Shown piece by piece: positions 33,517-42,659 of a DNA stretch of 64,000 nucleotides (position 1 is the first letter of the stretch; the number at the start of each line of letters is the position of its first letter). The notes beneath the pieces are model-generated. The model made no database searches. It had not been told where the DNA came from and saw only the letters and a program-made list of their open reading frames with translations. This DNA is from Agrobacterium vitis (GTDB lineage Bacteria; Pseudomonadota; Alphaproteobacteria; Rhizobiales; Rhizobiaceae), in assembly GCF_014926405.1 (NCBI RefSeq), contig NZ_JACXXJ020000001.1:123328-187327 (forward strand). The letters run 5' to 3'. A program made the position numbers and the translations under genes.

Positions 33517-35074
33517 ATGATTTCCCGAAGAGCGGTGCTTGCCGCGTCCGTGGCGCTCGGCGCCGTAACGACCGTGCTCGGCCGCGCCGCTTTGGCAAAA
33601 GAGGAACGGATCCTTCAGATCACCTCGCCTCGCGAGAATCACCAGCCTCGAGTTGGCTGACACCAGCTACCATTTCCGTAGGCTTCGGGTCGCCGAAACC
33701 CTGGTGACGATCGATCCGGACGGCAAGCTCGCGCCGGAACTTGCCAAAAGCTGGTCGGTCAGCGACGACGGTCTGAACTGGTCTTTCGTCATTCGCGAAG
33801 GCGTGCGCTTCCATGATGGTAGTGCGTTGACCCCGGAACTGGTTCGCGACGCGATCGAAGTCATGCGCAAGTCGCGCAACAATACCGAAATGGTGCCGCA
33901 ACTGCCGATTTCGTCCGTGAGCGTTGCGGTCAGTCAGTGGTTGTCTCTCTGACGAAACCGTTCAGCCTCGTGGCGGACTTCTTCACCGATGGCCCCGCCG
34001 TTATTCTGGCAAAATCCTCCTTTGCTCCTGACGGACCGTCAAACACATCATCGGCACGGGCCTTACAAGATCACCAAAATCGAGGGCAAAACCTCGGTGG
34101 ATCTGGAAGCCTTCTCCGATTATTGGGGAACGCCAGCGCATATCGCCAAGGTACATTTCACCGGCGCGACGTCGCCCGACACGATTGCCAACATGGCAGA
34201 AGCGGGTCAGGTCGATCTGGTTCTCGGTCTGCCGCAGGCCTTGCGCGACCGGGTCGAAGGCAGCGGAAAGGTCAAGGTCAAGCAGGTCCAGACTGCGCGG
34301 ATCAACGGCGTCTTCGTTAATGCGGGAGACGTGCGCTTCGATGACCCTGTTGAGCGTCGGGCAATCTCGCTGGCCGTCGACAGGCAGGGGATTGCCAAGG
34401 CACTGTTCGGCAATCCAAAGGCCGCCGCCAACCAGCTCTTCTCTGCTGCCTTTCCCGACTGGTACGATTCCGATCTGCCGCAGATCGAACGCGACGTCAA
34501 AGAGGCCGAGCGGCTCTTGGCTGGGGCTGGCTGGACCAAGGGGTCGGACGGCGTCCTCACCCGCGATGGAACGCGCTTCTCGTTTGCGATGATTGTTGGC
34601 AAGCAGCCGGAAGTCAAATCTTTGGCGGAAGCGATCCAGGCGCAGCTCGCCGACGTCGGCATCGAGGTCAAGCTCGAAAACGGCAACCAGGGACAAGTTC
34701 TGGAGGCCGTCGCCAAGGGCAGCTTCCTCTTCGGCCTCACGCGACGAAACTATGGTGCCGTGCCTGATCCCGTCGCCACCCTGGTGCTCGATTATGCCGA
34801 AAGCAATGCGGCGAACGCTGTATGGAGCGGTGTGAACTACCGCAATCCGGACATGGAACAAGCCCTCAGCGAGTATCTTGCCGCTCGCAGCGAGGACCAG
34901 CGCGCAGCGGCTCGAAAGAAGATCCGTGCGCTCGTCAATGCCGATCTGCCGGTCATTCCGGTGGTCTGGTACGACTACAATGTCTCGATTTCCGACCGGA
35001 TCGCTTTCGACAGCGTGCCAATCGATGCCCTCGAGGTCGGCTTCTGGATCGACCGCGTCAAATGGGTTAGCTGA
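33517..35074 (+). pseudogene. Family 5 ABC solute-binding protein, frameshifted
   Basis: A peptide/nickel-type periplasmic binding protein of about 515 residues if restored. The Tat/Sec-like signal is MISRRAVLAASVALGAVTTV with RR. The coding frame changes near 33637 (one extra base: EERILQITSPRE continues as ITSLELADTSYH), near 33935 and near 34035; each shift restores a well-conserved protein segment (ending with GPYKITKIEGKTS... and VIPVVWYDYNVS). Three frameshifts in a gene that is otherwise colinear with its family point to a recent pseudogene or to assembly error in this copy; the neighbouring permeases are intact. Confidence 0.75.
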
Positions 35075-35076
35075 GC

Positions 35077-36039
35077 ATGTCGGCCATGCGCGGCATTGCC
35101 GGAGCGGTTATCGGTCATCTGTTGGCTGCGGCGGGCGTTGCGTTTGCAGTTGCCAGCCTCGCTTTTGTCGCAGTGCAGATGGCCCCGGGCGATATTGCGT
35201 TTCGGGTTGCGGAAGCTCGTTACGGCGAGCGGATTTCCCTGCAGACCGTGGATCAGGCGCGCCAGATGACGGGGCTGGATCAGCCTGTCATTCTGCAATA
35301 TGGCCGGTGGGTCGGGTCCGTATTCACCGGCCAGCTAGGACGCTCCATGATCAGTGGCCGCGAGGTCACGCCGGAAGTGTGGCAGAGTTTTCGCACGACG
35401 ATGAGCATTGCGATCATCGGGGTCGGTTTCGCTCTCGCCCTAAGCCTGGCAACAGGTTTTGCAGCCGGGATGCGGCGAGACAGCATTGTCGATCGGGGGT
35501 TTCTCGCCGTTTCCGCGGTGCTGTCATCAGTGCCGTCGTTCTTGCTCGGCATCATTCTGATAACGATATTTGCGATCGGCCTGCGCTGGCTGCCGGCGGC
35601 CGGCAATAACCTGCCCGGTTACGTGATCCTTCCCTCCTGCACGCTTGCGCTTGCGCTCCTTCCAGAGCTTTCGCGCGTGGTGCGTAACGCCGTGGTCGCA
35701 ACGATGCAGGACTTCTATCCGACCTACGGGCGGATCAAGGGCCAGAGCTGGTTGCGGATCATCTTTACCCATGCACTGCGGCCGACCCTCGTACCGGTCA
35801 TTGCCTATTTTGGGCCGCTGGTTGCTCATACGATCGGTGGTCTGGTCGTCATCGACGTGTTGTTCAACCTCGACGGTCTCGGAACTCGGCTGATCGATAG
35901 CGTTCTGGCGGCCGACATACCGATGGCGATGGGTGCAGGGTTGCTGATTGGCGTCTCCGTGGTCGCGATCAACGGCCTCAGCGACATCACGGTCAGGCTG
36001 CTCGACCCGCGGCTGTTTGTGGCGGGCCAACAGCCATGA
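35077..36039 (+). CDS. ABC transporter permease, DppB/NikB type
   Basis: A protein of 320 residues with six membrane helices, and the family's conserved cytoplasmic loop in LPELSRVVRNAVVATMQDFYPTYGRIKGQS. N-terminal LIVEDL-equivalent region is VASLAFVAVQMAPGDIAF. It starts two bases after the binding-protein stop and overlaps the next permease by four bases. It forms the importer with the DppC-like permease and the fused ATPase. Confidence 0.9.
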   Translation: MSAMRGIAGAVIGHLLAAAGVAFAVASLAFVAVQMAPGDIAFRVAEARYGERISLQTVDQARQMTGLDQPVILQYGRWVGSVFTGQLGRSMISGREVTPEVWQSFRTTMSIAIIGVGFALALSLATGFAAGMRRDSIVDRGFLAVSAVLSSVPSFLLGIILITIFAIGLRWLPAAGNNLPGYVILPSCTLALALLPELSRVVRNAVVATMQDFYPTYGRIKGQSWLRIIFTHALRPTLVPVIAYFGPLVAHTIGGLVVIDVLFNLDGLGTRLIDSVLAADIPMAMGAGLLIGVSVVAINGLSDITVRLLDPRLFVAGQQP

Positions 36040-36893
36040 CGTTTTCATCGCTCGATCGGGTTGCCATCAAGCCCCGGCGCATGCCGCCACTGTCGATCGT
36101 GCTTTTTGGATTCATGCCTTTGGCTGCAATGCTGCTGGTGGGGTTGTTCGGGCCTCTCCTGTTGACCGTCGATCCCAATCGACAGGATCTCGGTGCCGCT
36201 TATGCTTCTCCGTCCACCGACTATCTTCTGGGCGCCGACAATCTTGGACGATCCATCGCAGCCCGGCTGGTTGCAGGAACACGCATATCGCTCGGAATTG
36301 CCTTTGCCGGAGTGGTCGCTTCACTGGCCACCGGTCTGGTGCTCGGATTTCTGGCCGCGTTTCGGACGGGCTGGATGAGGCAGGTCATCATGCGCCTGTC
36401 CGACGTGATCATCGCCTGCCCCAGCCTATTGTTCGTCATTCTGGTTTCCGGCCTGTTGGGCGGCGGGATCGGTCCGATTCTCTTTGGCCTCTGGATGTCG
36501 CAATGGCCAGGCTTCGCCCGCCTCACCGCAGCCATTACCGCGCGTGAACTGGCCACCGATCATGTCGAGGCCTCCCGTCTGCTCGGGTTCGGTTCGGTCT
36601 ACATATTCCGCACACACGTCCTGCCGGCAATTGTCCCCTATCTTTCCTCCCTCGGCGTTTTGACTGTTGGCGCCAACGTCCTGACGATTTCGTCGGTCGG
36701 CTTCCTCGGTCTTGGCCTTCGTCCCCCGGATGCCGAATGGGGCGGTATGATCGCCGGAACCATGACCTTCTTCCGCACCTATCCTCACATGGTGCTGGCT
36801 CCGGCCGGTGCCATTCTGATCTGCACACTCTCGGCAACGCTGATCGGCGAATATTACAGCGCCCGTCGCCAGGGGATCGAGGAGGTTGTCTAG
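36036..36893 (+). CDS. ABC transporter permease, DppC/NikC type
   Basis: A protein of 285 residues, six membrane helices. The N-terminal DppC signature is GADNLGRSIAARLVAGTRISLGI; the EAA-type loop is ELATDHVEASRLLGFGSVYIFRTHVLP. It overlaps the upstream permease (ATGA) and is followed immediately by the GTG start of the ATPase gene. Second half of the channel. Confidence 0.9.
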   Translation: MTFSSLDRVAIKPRRMPPLSIVLFGFMPLAAMLLVGLFGPLLLTVDPNRQDLGAAYASPSTDYLLGADNLGRSIAARLVAGTRISLGIAFAGVVASLATGLVLGFLAAFRTGWMRQVIMRLSDVIIACPSLLFVILVSGLLGGGIGPILFGLWMSQWPGFARLTAAITARELATDHVEASRLLGFGSVYIFRTHVLPAIVPYLSSLGVLTVGANVLTISSVGFLGLGLRPPDAEWGGMIAGTMTFFRTYPHMVLAPAGAILICTLSATLIGEYYSARRQGIEEVV

Positions 36894-38342
36894 GTGAGCA
36901 CCCTTGCTGTCGAACGGCTGACGATCGCAACGCCTGATCGTGTCATCGTGGAAAACATTTCGCTCAGCGTGGCTGCCGGCGAAATCCTGGCCGTCCTCGG
37001 CGAAACAGGCAGCGGCAAAAGCCTGATCGGCAGCGCCATCATGGGTCTCATTCCGGGCGGCGTTTCGGTCTCTGGCCGCATCATCGTCAACGGGCGCATC
37101 TATGACGCCGCCGACCGCACAGCACTTAGGTCTCTATGGGCGAAAGACCTCTTCCTGCTTCCCCAGGAGCCGCTCAACGCGCTTGCGCCCCTGCTGAGCG
37201 CAAAGTCTCAGGTCGGCGAGCAAATTCAGTCGCCACGACGATCACATGAAGCCGGCGCAGCACTCTCGGCCATGCAACTGGATGCTGAACACCATGACAA
37301 GCGTCCATTCGAACTGTCCGGAGGCATGGCGCAGCGTGTGATGGCAGCGATCGCTTCCGTGACCAGTGCCGGCATCGTCCTCGTAGACGAACCGACCAAG
37401 GGTCTCGATGCGGACCGGCGCGATGTTGTGGCCCAGGTATTCAGCGCGTTGCGAAAGAGCGGTCGCGCGATCCTCCTCATCACTCACGATATCGCGCTTG
37501 TCCGGTCACTGGCCGATCAGATCGCCTTTCTCGACGAACGCTCGATCATAGAGTCCGGACTTGCGAAAGAAATCCTGAGGGATCCCCGCACGGATTATGC
37601 GCGTCGGTACATCGCAAGCGATCCCGCAACGTGGGAACCCCGCCCCTATGCGCGGTCAACGACTGCGAAAGTCATCGAGGCCGATCACCTGCGCATCGGT
37701 ATCGGCAGCAGAATTCTGGCGGACGATCTAAATTTTCATTGCCATGCCGGGCATATTTCGGCCCTCCTGGGCAAGAGTGGTATCGGAAAGACGACCCTGG
37801 GCAGAACGCTGCTCGGACAGGCCTCCCCCCTTGGGGGGATCATCCGGCGGCCGACAGCGGCACGTGGCGGCTCCCTTCAAAAGCTCCATCAGGATCCGAC
37901 GCGGGTGTTCTCGCCGTGGCAGTCGCTCGGGCGTAGCCTCGAAGATTTGCGTCGCCTGCCAGACGGCGACCGCGGCTTCGGCGAAGTCCCCGGATTGATG
38001 CAGCGCTTTGGCCTGCGTCACGACTTGCTTCATCGCCGCCCGCATCAAATCAGCGGTGGTGAAGCGCAACGCCTGGCACTTGTCCGCATTCTAGCGATGA
38101 GGCCGACGATGCTGATTGCCGACGAGCCGACGTCGCGCCTCGATCCTCCGGTGCAGGAGCAGGTTATTCGTCATCTGCGCAAAGTCGCCGACGAGGACGA
38201 GTTGGCGATCCTGCTCATCACCCATGATCGGGACCTGAGCACAGCGATAGCGGACCGCCGCATGCTGATGGTGGCGGATGATAAGGCCCCCGCGTCGTTG
38301 ATCGACGTCACGAGATCGAAACCGAGCAGTCTTCCTACTTGA
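36894..38342 (+). CDS. Fused double ATPase of the importer (DppD-DppF fusion)
   Basis: A protein of 482 residues with two ABC domains in one chain. Domain 1: Walker A GETGSGKS (about 38-45), signature LSGGMAQR, Walker B IVLVDEPT. Domain 2: Walker A GKSGIGKTT (about 300), signature ISGGEAQR, Walker B MLIADEPT. The family usually has two separate genes (DppD and DppF), each over 300 residues; here the second domain is compact and its C-terminal zinc/oligopeptide-binding tail is missing. GTG start directly after the previous stop. It energises the two permeases. Confidence 0.88.
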   Translation: MSTLAVERLTIATPDRVIVENISLSVAAGEILAVLGETGSGKSLIGSAIMGLIPGGVSVSGRIIVNGRIYDAADRTALRSLWAKDLFLLPQEPLNALAPLLSAKSQVGEQIQSPRRSHEAGAALSAMQLDAEHHDKRPFELSGGMAQRVMAAIASVTSAGIVLVDEPTKGLDADRRDVVAQVFSALRKSGRAILLITHDIALVRSLADQIAFLDERSIIESGLAKEILRDPRTDYARRYIASDPATWEPRPYARSTTAKVIEADHLRIGIGSRILADDLNFHCHAGHISALLGKSGIGKTTLGRTLLGQASPLGGIIRRPTAARGGSLQKLHQDPTRVFSPWQSLGRSLEDLRRLPDGDRGFGEVPGLMQRFGLRHDLLHRRPHQISGGEAQRLALVRILAMRPTMLIADEPTSRLDPPVQEQVIRHLRKVADEDELAILLITHDRDLSTAIADRRMLMVADDKAPASLIDVTRSKPSSLPT

Positions 38343-38363
38343 CGTAATGGACATTACCTTCCC

Positions 38364-38398
38364 CGTAGTGTAATTTAAATAACGTAGTCAACGCTACG
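38364..38398. promoter_or_regulatory. Operator-like repeats before the fused ABC exporter
   Basis: CGTAGT occurs at 38364-38369 and 38383-38388, 19 bases apart. The second copy also forms the dyad CGTAG-TCAACG-CTACG (38383-38398). Half-sites resemble those of the dyad at 33391-33409. It suggests the exporter gene has its own regulated promoter. Confidence 0.35.
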
Positions 38399-38427
38399 CT
38401 TCGTGAACGCCTCGGTAGGACATAAAC

Positions 38428-41400
38428 ATGCATTTTGACGCCCAACTCTGGGCGGCGACGAAGGGCTTCCGGGCCCGAATCGCCGCAGCCATCGCCCTCG
38501 GATTTGTTTCGCTGGCACTCGGCATCGCAAGGTTCATTATCCTCGGCTGGCTGATCGCGCGTCTGTTCGAAGGCGCGCCCTTGGCCGATCAGTTGGTTGC
38601 CATTGCCATACTCGTGGCGGTCATCCTGTCACGCATGGGTCTTGAATACTGGCGCGCGATGGTGGCGCATCGCACGGCAGCACTCATTCAGGACCGGGTC
38701 CGGCTCAGCCTCTTCGATCAGATCGTGCGGCTGGGACCGGCATGGCTCGCCGAGCGCCGGACGGGCAGTATAGCCCTTTCGACAATTGATGGTGTCGAAC
38801 AACTCCAGGCGTTTTTCGGCCAGTTTATCCCACAGGTCGCCATCGCCTTTCTGGCGCCCGTGCTGCTGTTTGCGGTCCTGTCGTTCTGGGACGTCCCCGT
38901 CGCAGCCGTGATCTCGGTGGCCGCCATTCTCGCCTTGATCTTTCCGGTGGTCCTCAAGCGTATTGGCGAACAGTCGACGCTACGCCGCGTGCGCTCCTTC
39001 AAAGCCTTCGGTGCGGATTTTCTCGATGCCGTGCAAGGCTTGCCAACCCTCAAGGCGTTCGGCCAAAGCGCCGCGTTCGGCGAGCGGCTTGCCCTGAAAG
39101 CAAACCAGTTGGCCGACAGCACGATGTTTGTCCTGCAAGCTGCCCTTATGAGCCGGGCATTCACGGACCTCGCCATCGCCGGCGGTGCGGCTGCCGCCAT
39201 TGCGCTTGGCGCGTGGCGCGTCAGCCACGGGGACATGAGTATCGAAGCCTTGCTTATCGTGTTGATGGCTGGGACAGAGGTGTTCCGGCCCTTACGCGAT
39301 CTGCGCTCCCTACTCCATCGGGGCATGATGGCCAACGCAGCCGCCGTGGGGATCAAGGCGTTGCTGCAGGCGACACCACCGCGCCCACCACGCGAAACCT
39401 CTGCCACTCCGGATATCGAGCCGTCAATATCCTTTGATAATGTCCAGTTCAGCTATTCGGTCGAACGCGGCGCAGCCCTGAAGGGCGTCTCTTTCGACGT
39501 CAGGGCAGGCGAGCGCATCGGCATTGTCGGCTACAGCGGTTCGGGAAAATCGACCATCGTCAAGCTTCTGCTGCGTTTCTACGACGCTGACACCGGTACG
39601 ATCCGCATTGGTGGGCACGATGTCACAACGCTGGCTGCCGATCACATCCGCGATCAGATCGCCGTGGTCCAACAGGATACCTATCTTTTTTACGGATCGG
39701 TCGAAGACAACATCCGTATCGCCCGTCCCGACGCGACACCGCAACAGGTGGAGGCCGCTGCGCATGCAGCCAACGCCCATCAGTTTATTGCTTCGCTTCC
39801 GCAGGGCTATCGCACAATCATCGGGGAACGTGGCTTGCGACTGTCGGGCGGTCAACGACAGCGTATAGCGATTGCCCGCGCAGTCTTGAGAGATGCTCCC
39901 ATTCTCATCCTCGACGAAGCACTCTCGTCGGTCGACGCTGAAAACGAAAGCATTATCCAGACCGCACTTGATGATCTCTCCAGGGAGCGGACGACTGTCG
40001 TGCTCGCGCATCGCCTGTCGAGCGTGATCGATGCTGACCGTATCCTCGTGGTTTCCGATGGCCTGATCGCCGATAGCGGCACCCATGCCGAACTGATCGC
40101 CCGCGACGGCCCGTACCGGAAACTCATGGCCGAACAGATCGAACTCAATGAAAGTGACGCCTTGCTGGACTTCGGCACGGCCGTCGCACCCGAGAAAGAA
40201 CGCCCGGCCACTATCGCGACGACATCCTCGGCAAAACCTCAACTGACCGAAGGGGAGAGGATAGCAGCGGGCCTGACCTCATTCCAGACCTTGGGAACGC
40301 TGTTCAAACTGATCGGGCCCTGGCGCAAGCAATTGATCCTCACCGTCACCTCCGGCGTGGGACGTGTCTATGCCTTGATCGGCGTCAGCACGCTCAGCGC
40401 TTTGACAGTGGCGGCAATCAAGACGGGCACCCCATTCGGCTCGTATGTCGCCTGGATGGTGGCGCTGGTGCCTCTGGCAGCGTTCCTGCAATGGAATGAA
40501 TCGTGGCGCTCCCACGACATGGCCTACAGACTGCTCGCCCAGATGCGTGTCGATCTCTACTACGCCCTGGAAAAGCTCGCGCCGGCCTATCTTCTGAAGC
40601 GGCGGTCAGGCGACCTAGTCTCCCTCGGAACGCAAGACGTCGAGACGGTCGAGTATTTCTTCGCTCACGTCGTGGCGCCGGCGATGGTGGCGCTCCTGAT
40701 ACCACTGACAGTTCTGATCGCTCTCACCTTCATCGCCTGGCCAACGGCGGTCGTGTTGTTGCCATTCCTGGTTTATGCCGCCCTCGCGCCAGTGTTTGAG
40801 CGACGCAAGGTTGATGCCCTCGGCGGCCAGGCTCGCGCCGAACTGGGTGGCCTCAATGCCTTTGTCGTGGACACAGTGCAAGGCATGGGCGAACTCATCG
40901 CCTTTCGCGCGGTTGCTGCGCGCCGGAAGGTCTTTCACGATCAGACGGCGGAGTATCAGCGCACGAGAGTGGCGCTCAATGCGGACCTGTCGTTCCAGAC
41001 GGCCAGGCAGGAGGTGGTATCCGCCCTCGGATCTGCGGCAGTGCTGGTCACTGCGGCCTTCATGATCCATAGCCATGCGTTCGAGCCGACGCTTCTCCCG
41101 CTGGTCGCCTTGCTATCGTCCGCAGCCTTCCTGCCCGTGTCGGAACTGGCGCAGGCGGCACGACAGCTGGCAGACTCGATCGCGTCCACGCGGCGCGTTC
41201 ATGCCGTCCATGTCGAGCCCATTCCGGTTGTCGACGGTCCAATGCTCCTGCCCGAAACAGCCGGTGGATCTGAGCTGGAATTTTCGAACGTCACCTTTTC
41301 CTACGACAAAGCCGGATCTACCGTGCTTGAGGAGATCGATTTCAAGGTGCCGGCCGGGGCGCGGATCGCTCTCGTCGGCTCGTCTGGAGCCGGGAAGACG

Positions 41401-42033
41401 ACAATCGCAAACCTGGTGCTCCGCTTCTGGGATCCTGAGCAGGGAAGCATCACGATCGACGGCCATGATCTGCGCGAAATCACGCTCGACAGTCTCCGCG
41501 AACATATCGCGCTCGTCGCCCAGGATACGTACCTCTTCAATGCGACGTTAGCTGAAAACATTCGGCTCGCTCGTCCAGATGCCACTCAGGACGACCTGGA
41601 CCTCGCCATCCAGCGGGCTGCTCTCACGGATTTTCTTGCGTCATTGCCCGCTGGTCTCGAAACTCCTGTCGGAGAGCGGGGCGTTCAGCTATCCGGTGGA
41701 CAGAGACAGCGGATATCCATCGCCCGGGCATTCCTCAAGAACGCGCCTGTTCTGATCCTGGATGAGGCGACCTCGCACCTTGACGCAGCAAGCGAAGCAC
41801 ATGTGCGGGCCGCGCTCGATGAGCTCATGGTCAACCGGACCACCATTATCATTGCCCACCGCCTTTCGACCATCCGGGCAGCCGACCAGATCCTGGTGAT
41901 GCGGGATGGGCGGATCGTCGAGCGGGGAAAACACCGTGATCTGATGAGCCTGGGTGGATTTTACGCCGAACTGATCGGCCATCAGTCCGTTGGATCGGCT
42001 CAGGTCGAATACGCAGCGCTTGCGGGTCAGTGA
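38428..42033 (+). CDS. Tandem-fused exporter-type ABC transporter (membrane-ATPase-membrane-ATPase)
   Basis: A protein of 1,201 residues that joins two complete half-transporters: membrane domain 1 (about 15-310), ATPase 1 with GYSGSGKST (about 368-376) and LSGGQRQR, membrane domain 2 (about 620-900), ATPase 2 with GSSGAGKTT (about 982) and LSGGQRQR. The first membrane part resembles CydD-like proteins (FGQFIPQVAIAFLAPVLLF). Bacterial relatives are usually two genes. Substrate unknown. Because YbtPQ/IrtAB-like proteins of this fold import metal chelates, the direction of transport is not certain. ATG with AGGA upstream. Confidence 0.85.
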   Translation: MHFDAQLWAATKGFRARIAAAIALGFVSLALGIARFIILGWLIARLFEGAPLADQLVAIAILVAVILSRMGLEYWRAMVAHRTAALIQDRVRLSLFDQIVRLGPAWLAERRTGSIALSTIDGVEQLQAFFGQFIPQVAIAFLAPVLLFAVLSFWDVPVAAVISVAAILALIFPVVLKRIGEQSTLRRVRSFKAFGADFLDAVQGLPTLKAFGQSAAFGERLALKANQLADSTMFVLQAALMSRAFTDLAIAGGAAAAIALGAWRVSHGDMSIEALLIVLMAGTEVFRPLRDLRSLLHRGMMANAAAVGIKALLQATPPRPPRETSATPDIEPSISFDNVQFSYSVERGAALKGVSFDVRAGERIGIVGYSGSGKSTIVKLLLRFYDADTGTIRIGGHDVTTLAADHIRDQIAVVQQDTYLFYGSVEDNIRIARPDATPQQVEAAAHAANAHQFIASLPQGYRTIIGERGLRLSGGQRQRIAIARAVLRDAPILILDEALSSVDAENESIIQTALDDLSRERTTVVLAHRLSSVIDADRILVVSDGLIADSGTHAELIARDGPYRKLMAEQIELNESDALLDFGTAVAPEKERPATIATTSSAKPQLTEGERIAAGLTSFQTLGTLFKLIGPWRKQLILTVTSGVGRVYALIGVSTLSALTVAAIKTGTPFGSYVAWMVALVPLAAFLQWNESWRSHDMAYRLLAQMRVDLYYALEKLAPAYLLKRRSGDLVSLGTQDVETVEYFFAHVVAPAMVALLIPLTVLIALTFIAWPTAVVLLPFLVYAALAPVFERRKVDALGGQARAELGGLNAFVVDTVQGMGELIAFRAVAARRKVFHDQTAEYQRTRVALNADLSFQTARQEVVSALGSAAVLVTAAFMIHSHAFEPTLLPLVALLSSAAFLPVSELAQAARQLADSIASTRRVHAVHVEPIPVVDGPMLLPETAGGSELEFSNVTFSYDKAGSTVLEEIDFKVPAGARIALVGSSGAGKTTIANLVLRFWDPEQGSITIDGHDLREITLDSLREHIALVAQDTYLFNATLAENIRLARPDATQDDLDLAIQRAALTDFLASLPAGLETPVGERGVQLSGGQRQRISIARAFLKNAPVLILDEATSHLDAASEAHVRAALDELMVNRTTIIIAHRLSTIRAADQILVMRDGRIVERGKHRDLMSLGGFYAELIGHQSVGSAQVEYAALAGQ

Positions 42034-42224
42034 ATGGGCGCCTTGGAATATGAATCTAAATAGAAGCCGACAACCGACGACACTGACGTTTCCCCTCGGG
42101 TTTGTAGTGCGAATGTGGGGATGAGCAATGGCGTCGATGGCGGGGATCCAGAATGCGCCGAGCCAAGGCACATTAGCTCGATTGAATGTCAGAGACAATG
42201 ACACGTTCAGCGTTCGAACCGCTC
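42034..42224. other. Intergenic region downstream of the fused ABC gene
   Basis: No gene or strong terminator identified in these 190 bases. The DNA near 42180-42220 (AATGTCAGAGACAATGACACG) resembles the end of an insertion sequence but has no visible partner repeat. Confidence 0.3.
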
Positions 42225-42402
42225 CGGCATCCTCTTGTGCATTTTGCAGCTGAAGATTGCGCGCCAGCTGCTCCCCCAGCAGTCTGATCTCCTCATCAAG
42301 GCGGATTGCATCGTCAGAAACGGCGGGAACGCCTGGAGAAGGTGGCGGAACGGCTTCAATCGGTTCCGCTTTCTTGCCGCGTGCTGCGCTTTCGCGCTGC
42401 AC
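42225..42402 (-). pseudogene. SyrB-like regulator fragment
   Basis: Leftward residues DEEIRLLGEQLARNLQLQNAQ resemble the C-terminal coil of rhizobial SyrB-type proteins, which continue into a short tail. Here similarity stops at about 42225, and the N-terminal Ala/Lys/Arg-rich part (from about 42550) is in another frame. It is probably a broken copy. It lies beside ietS and marks an unstable region. Confidence 0.35.
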
Positions 42403-42659
42403 CTTCGCCAGTCTGGGAGGGTTTCAATGCGTCGCGTGCGACCGTACCGGCCCCATCGAATAAGGCCGGATCAGCCGCCTCCACTGGCCCGGCGCCGTCG
42501 GTATCTGCCGAGCACGCGTGTGCCCTGATCAGTCGGGGAAAGGCACACATCTCTCCTTCACGGCGGTGGCGCCGGAACCCTATGAGCTATCCGAGTCGGG
42601 TGACTGACTGGAAGGCGACATGTCTGGGATGTTCACCGATATCTCCCATGCGGGAGGGT
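42403..42659. other. Intergenic region downstream of ietS
   Basis: The shifted N-terminal part of the SyrB-like remnant reaches to about 42550. Nothing else is supported before the ietS stop codon at 42660. Confidence 0.3.
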
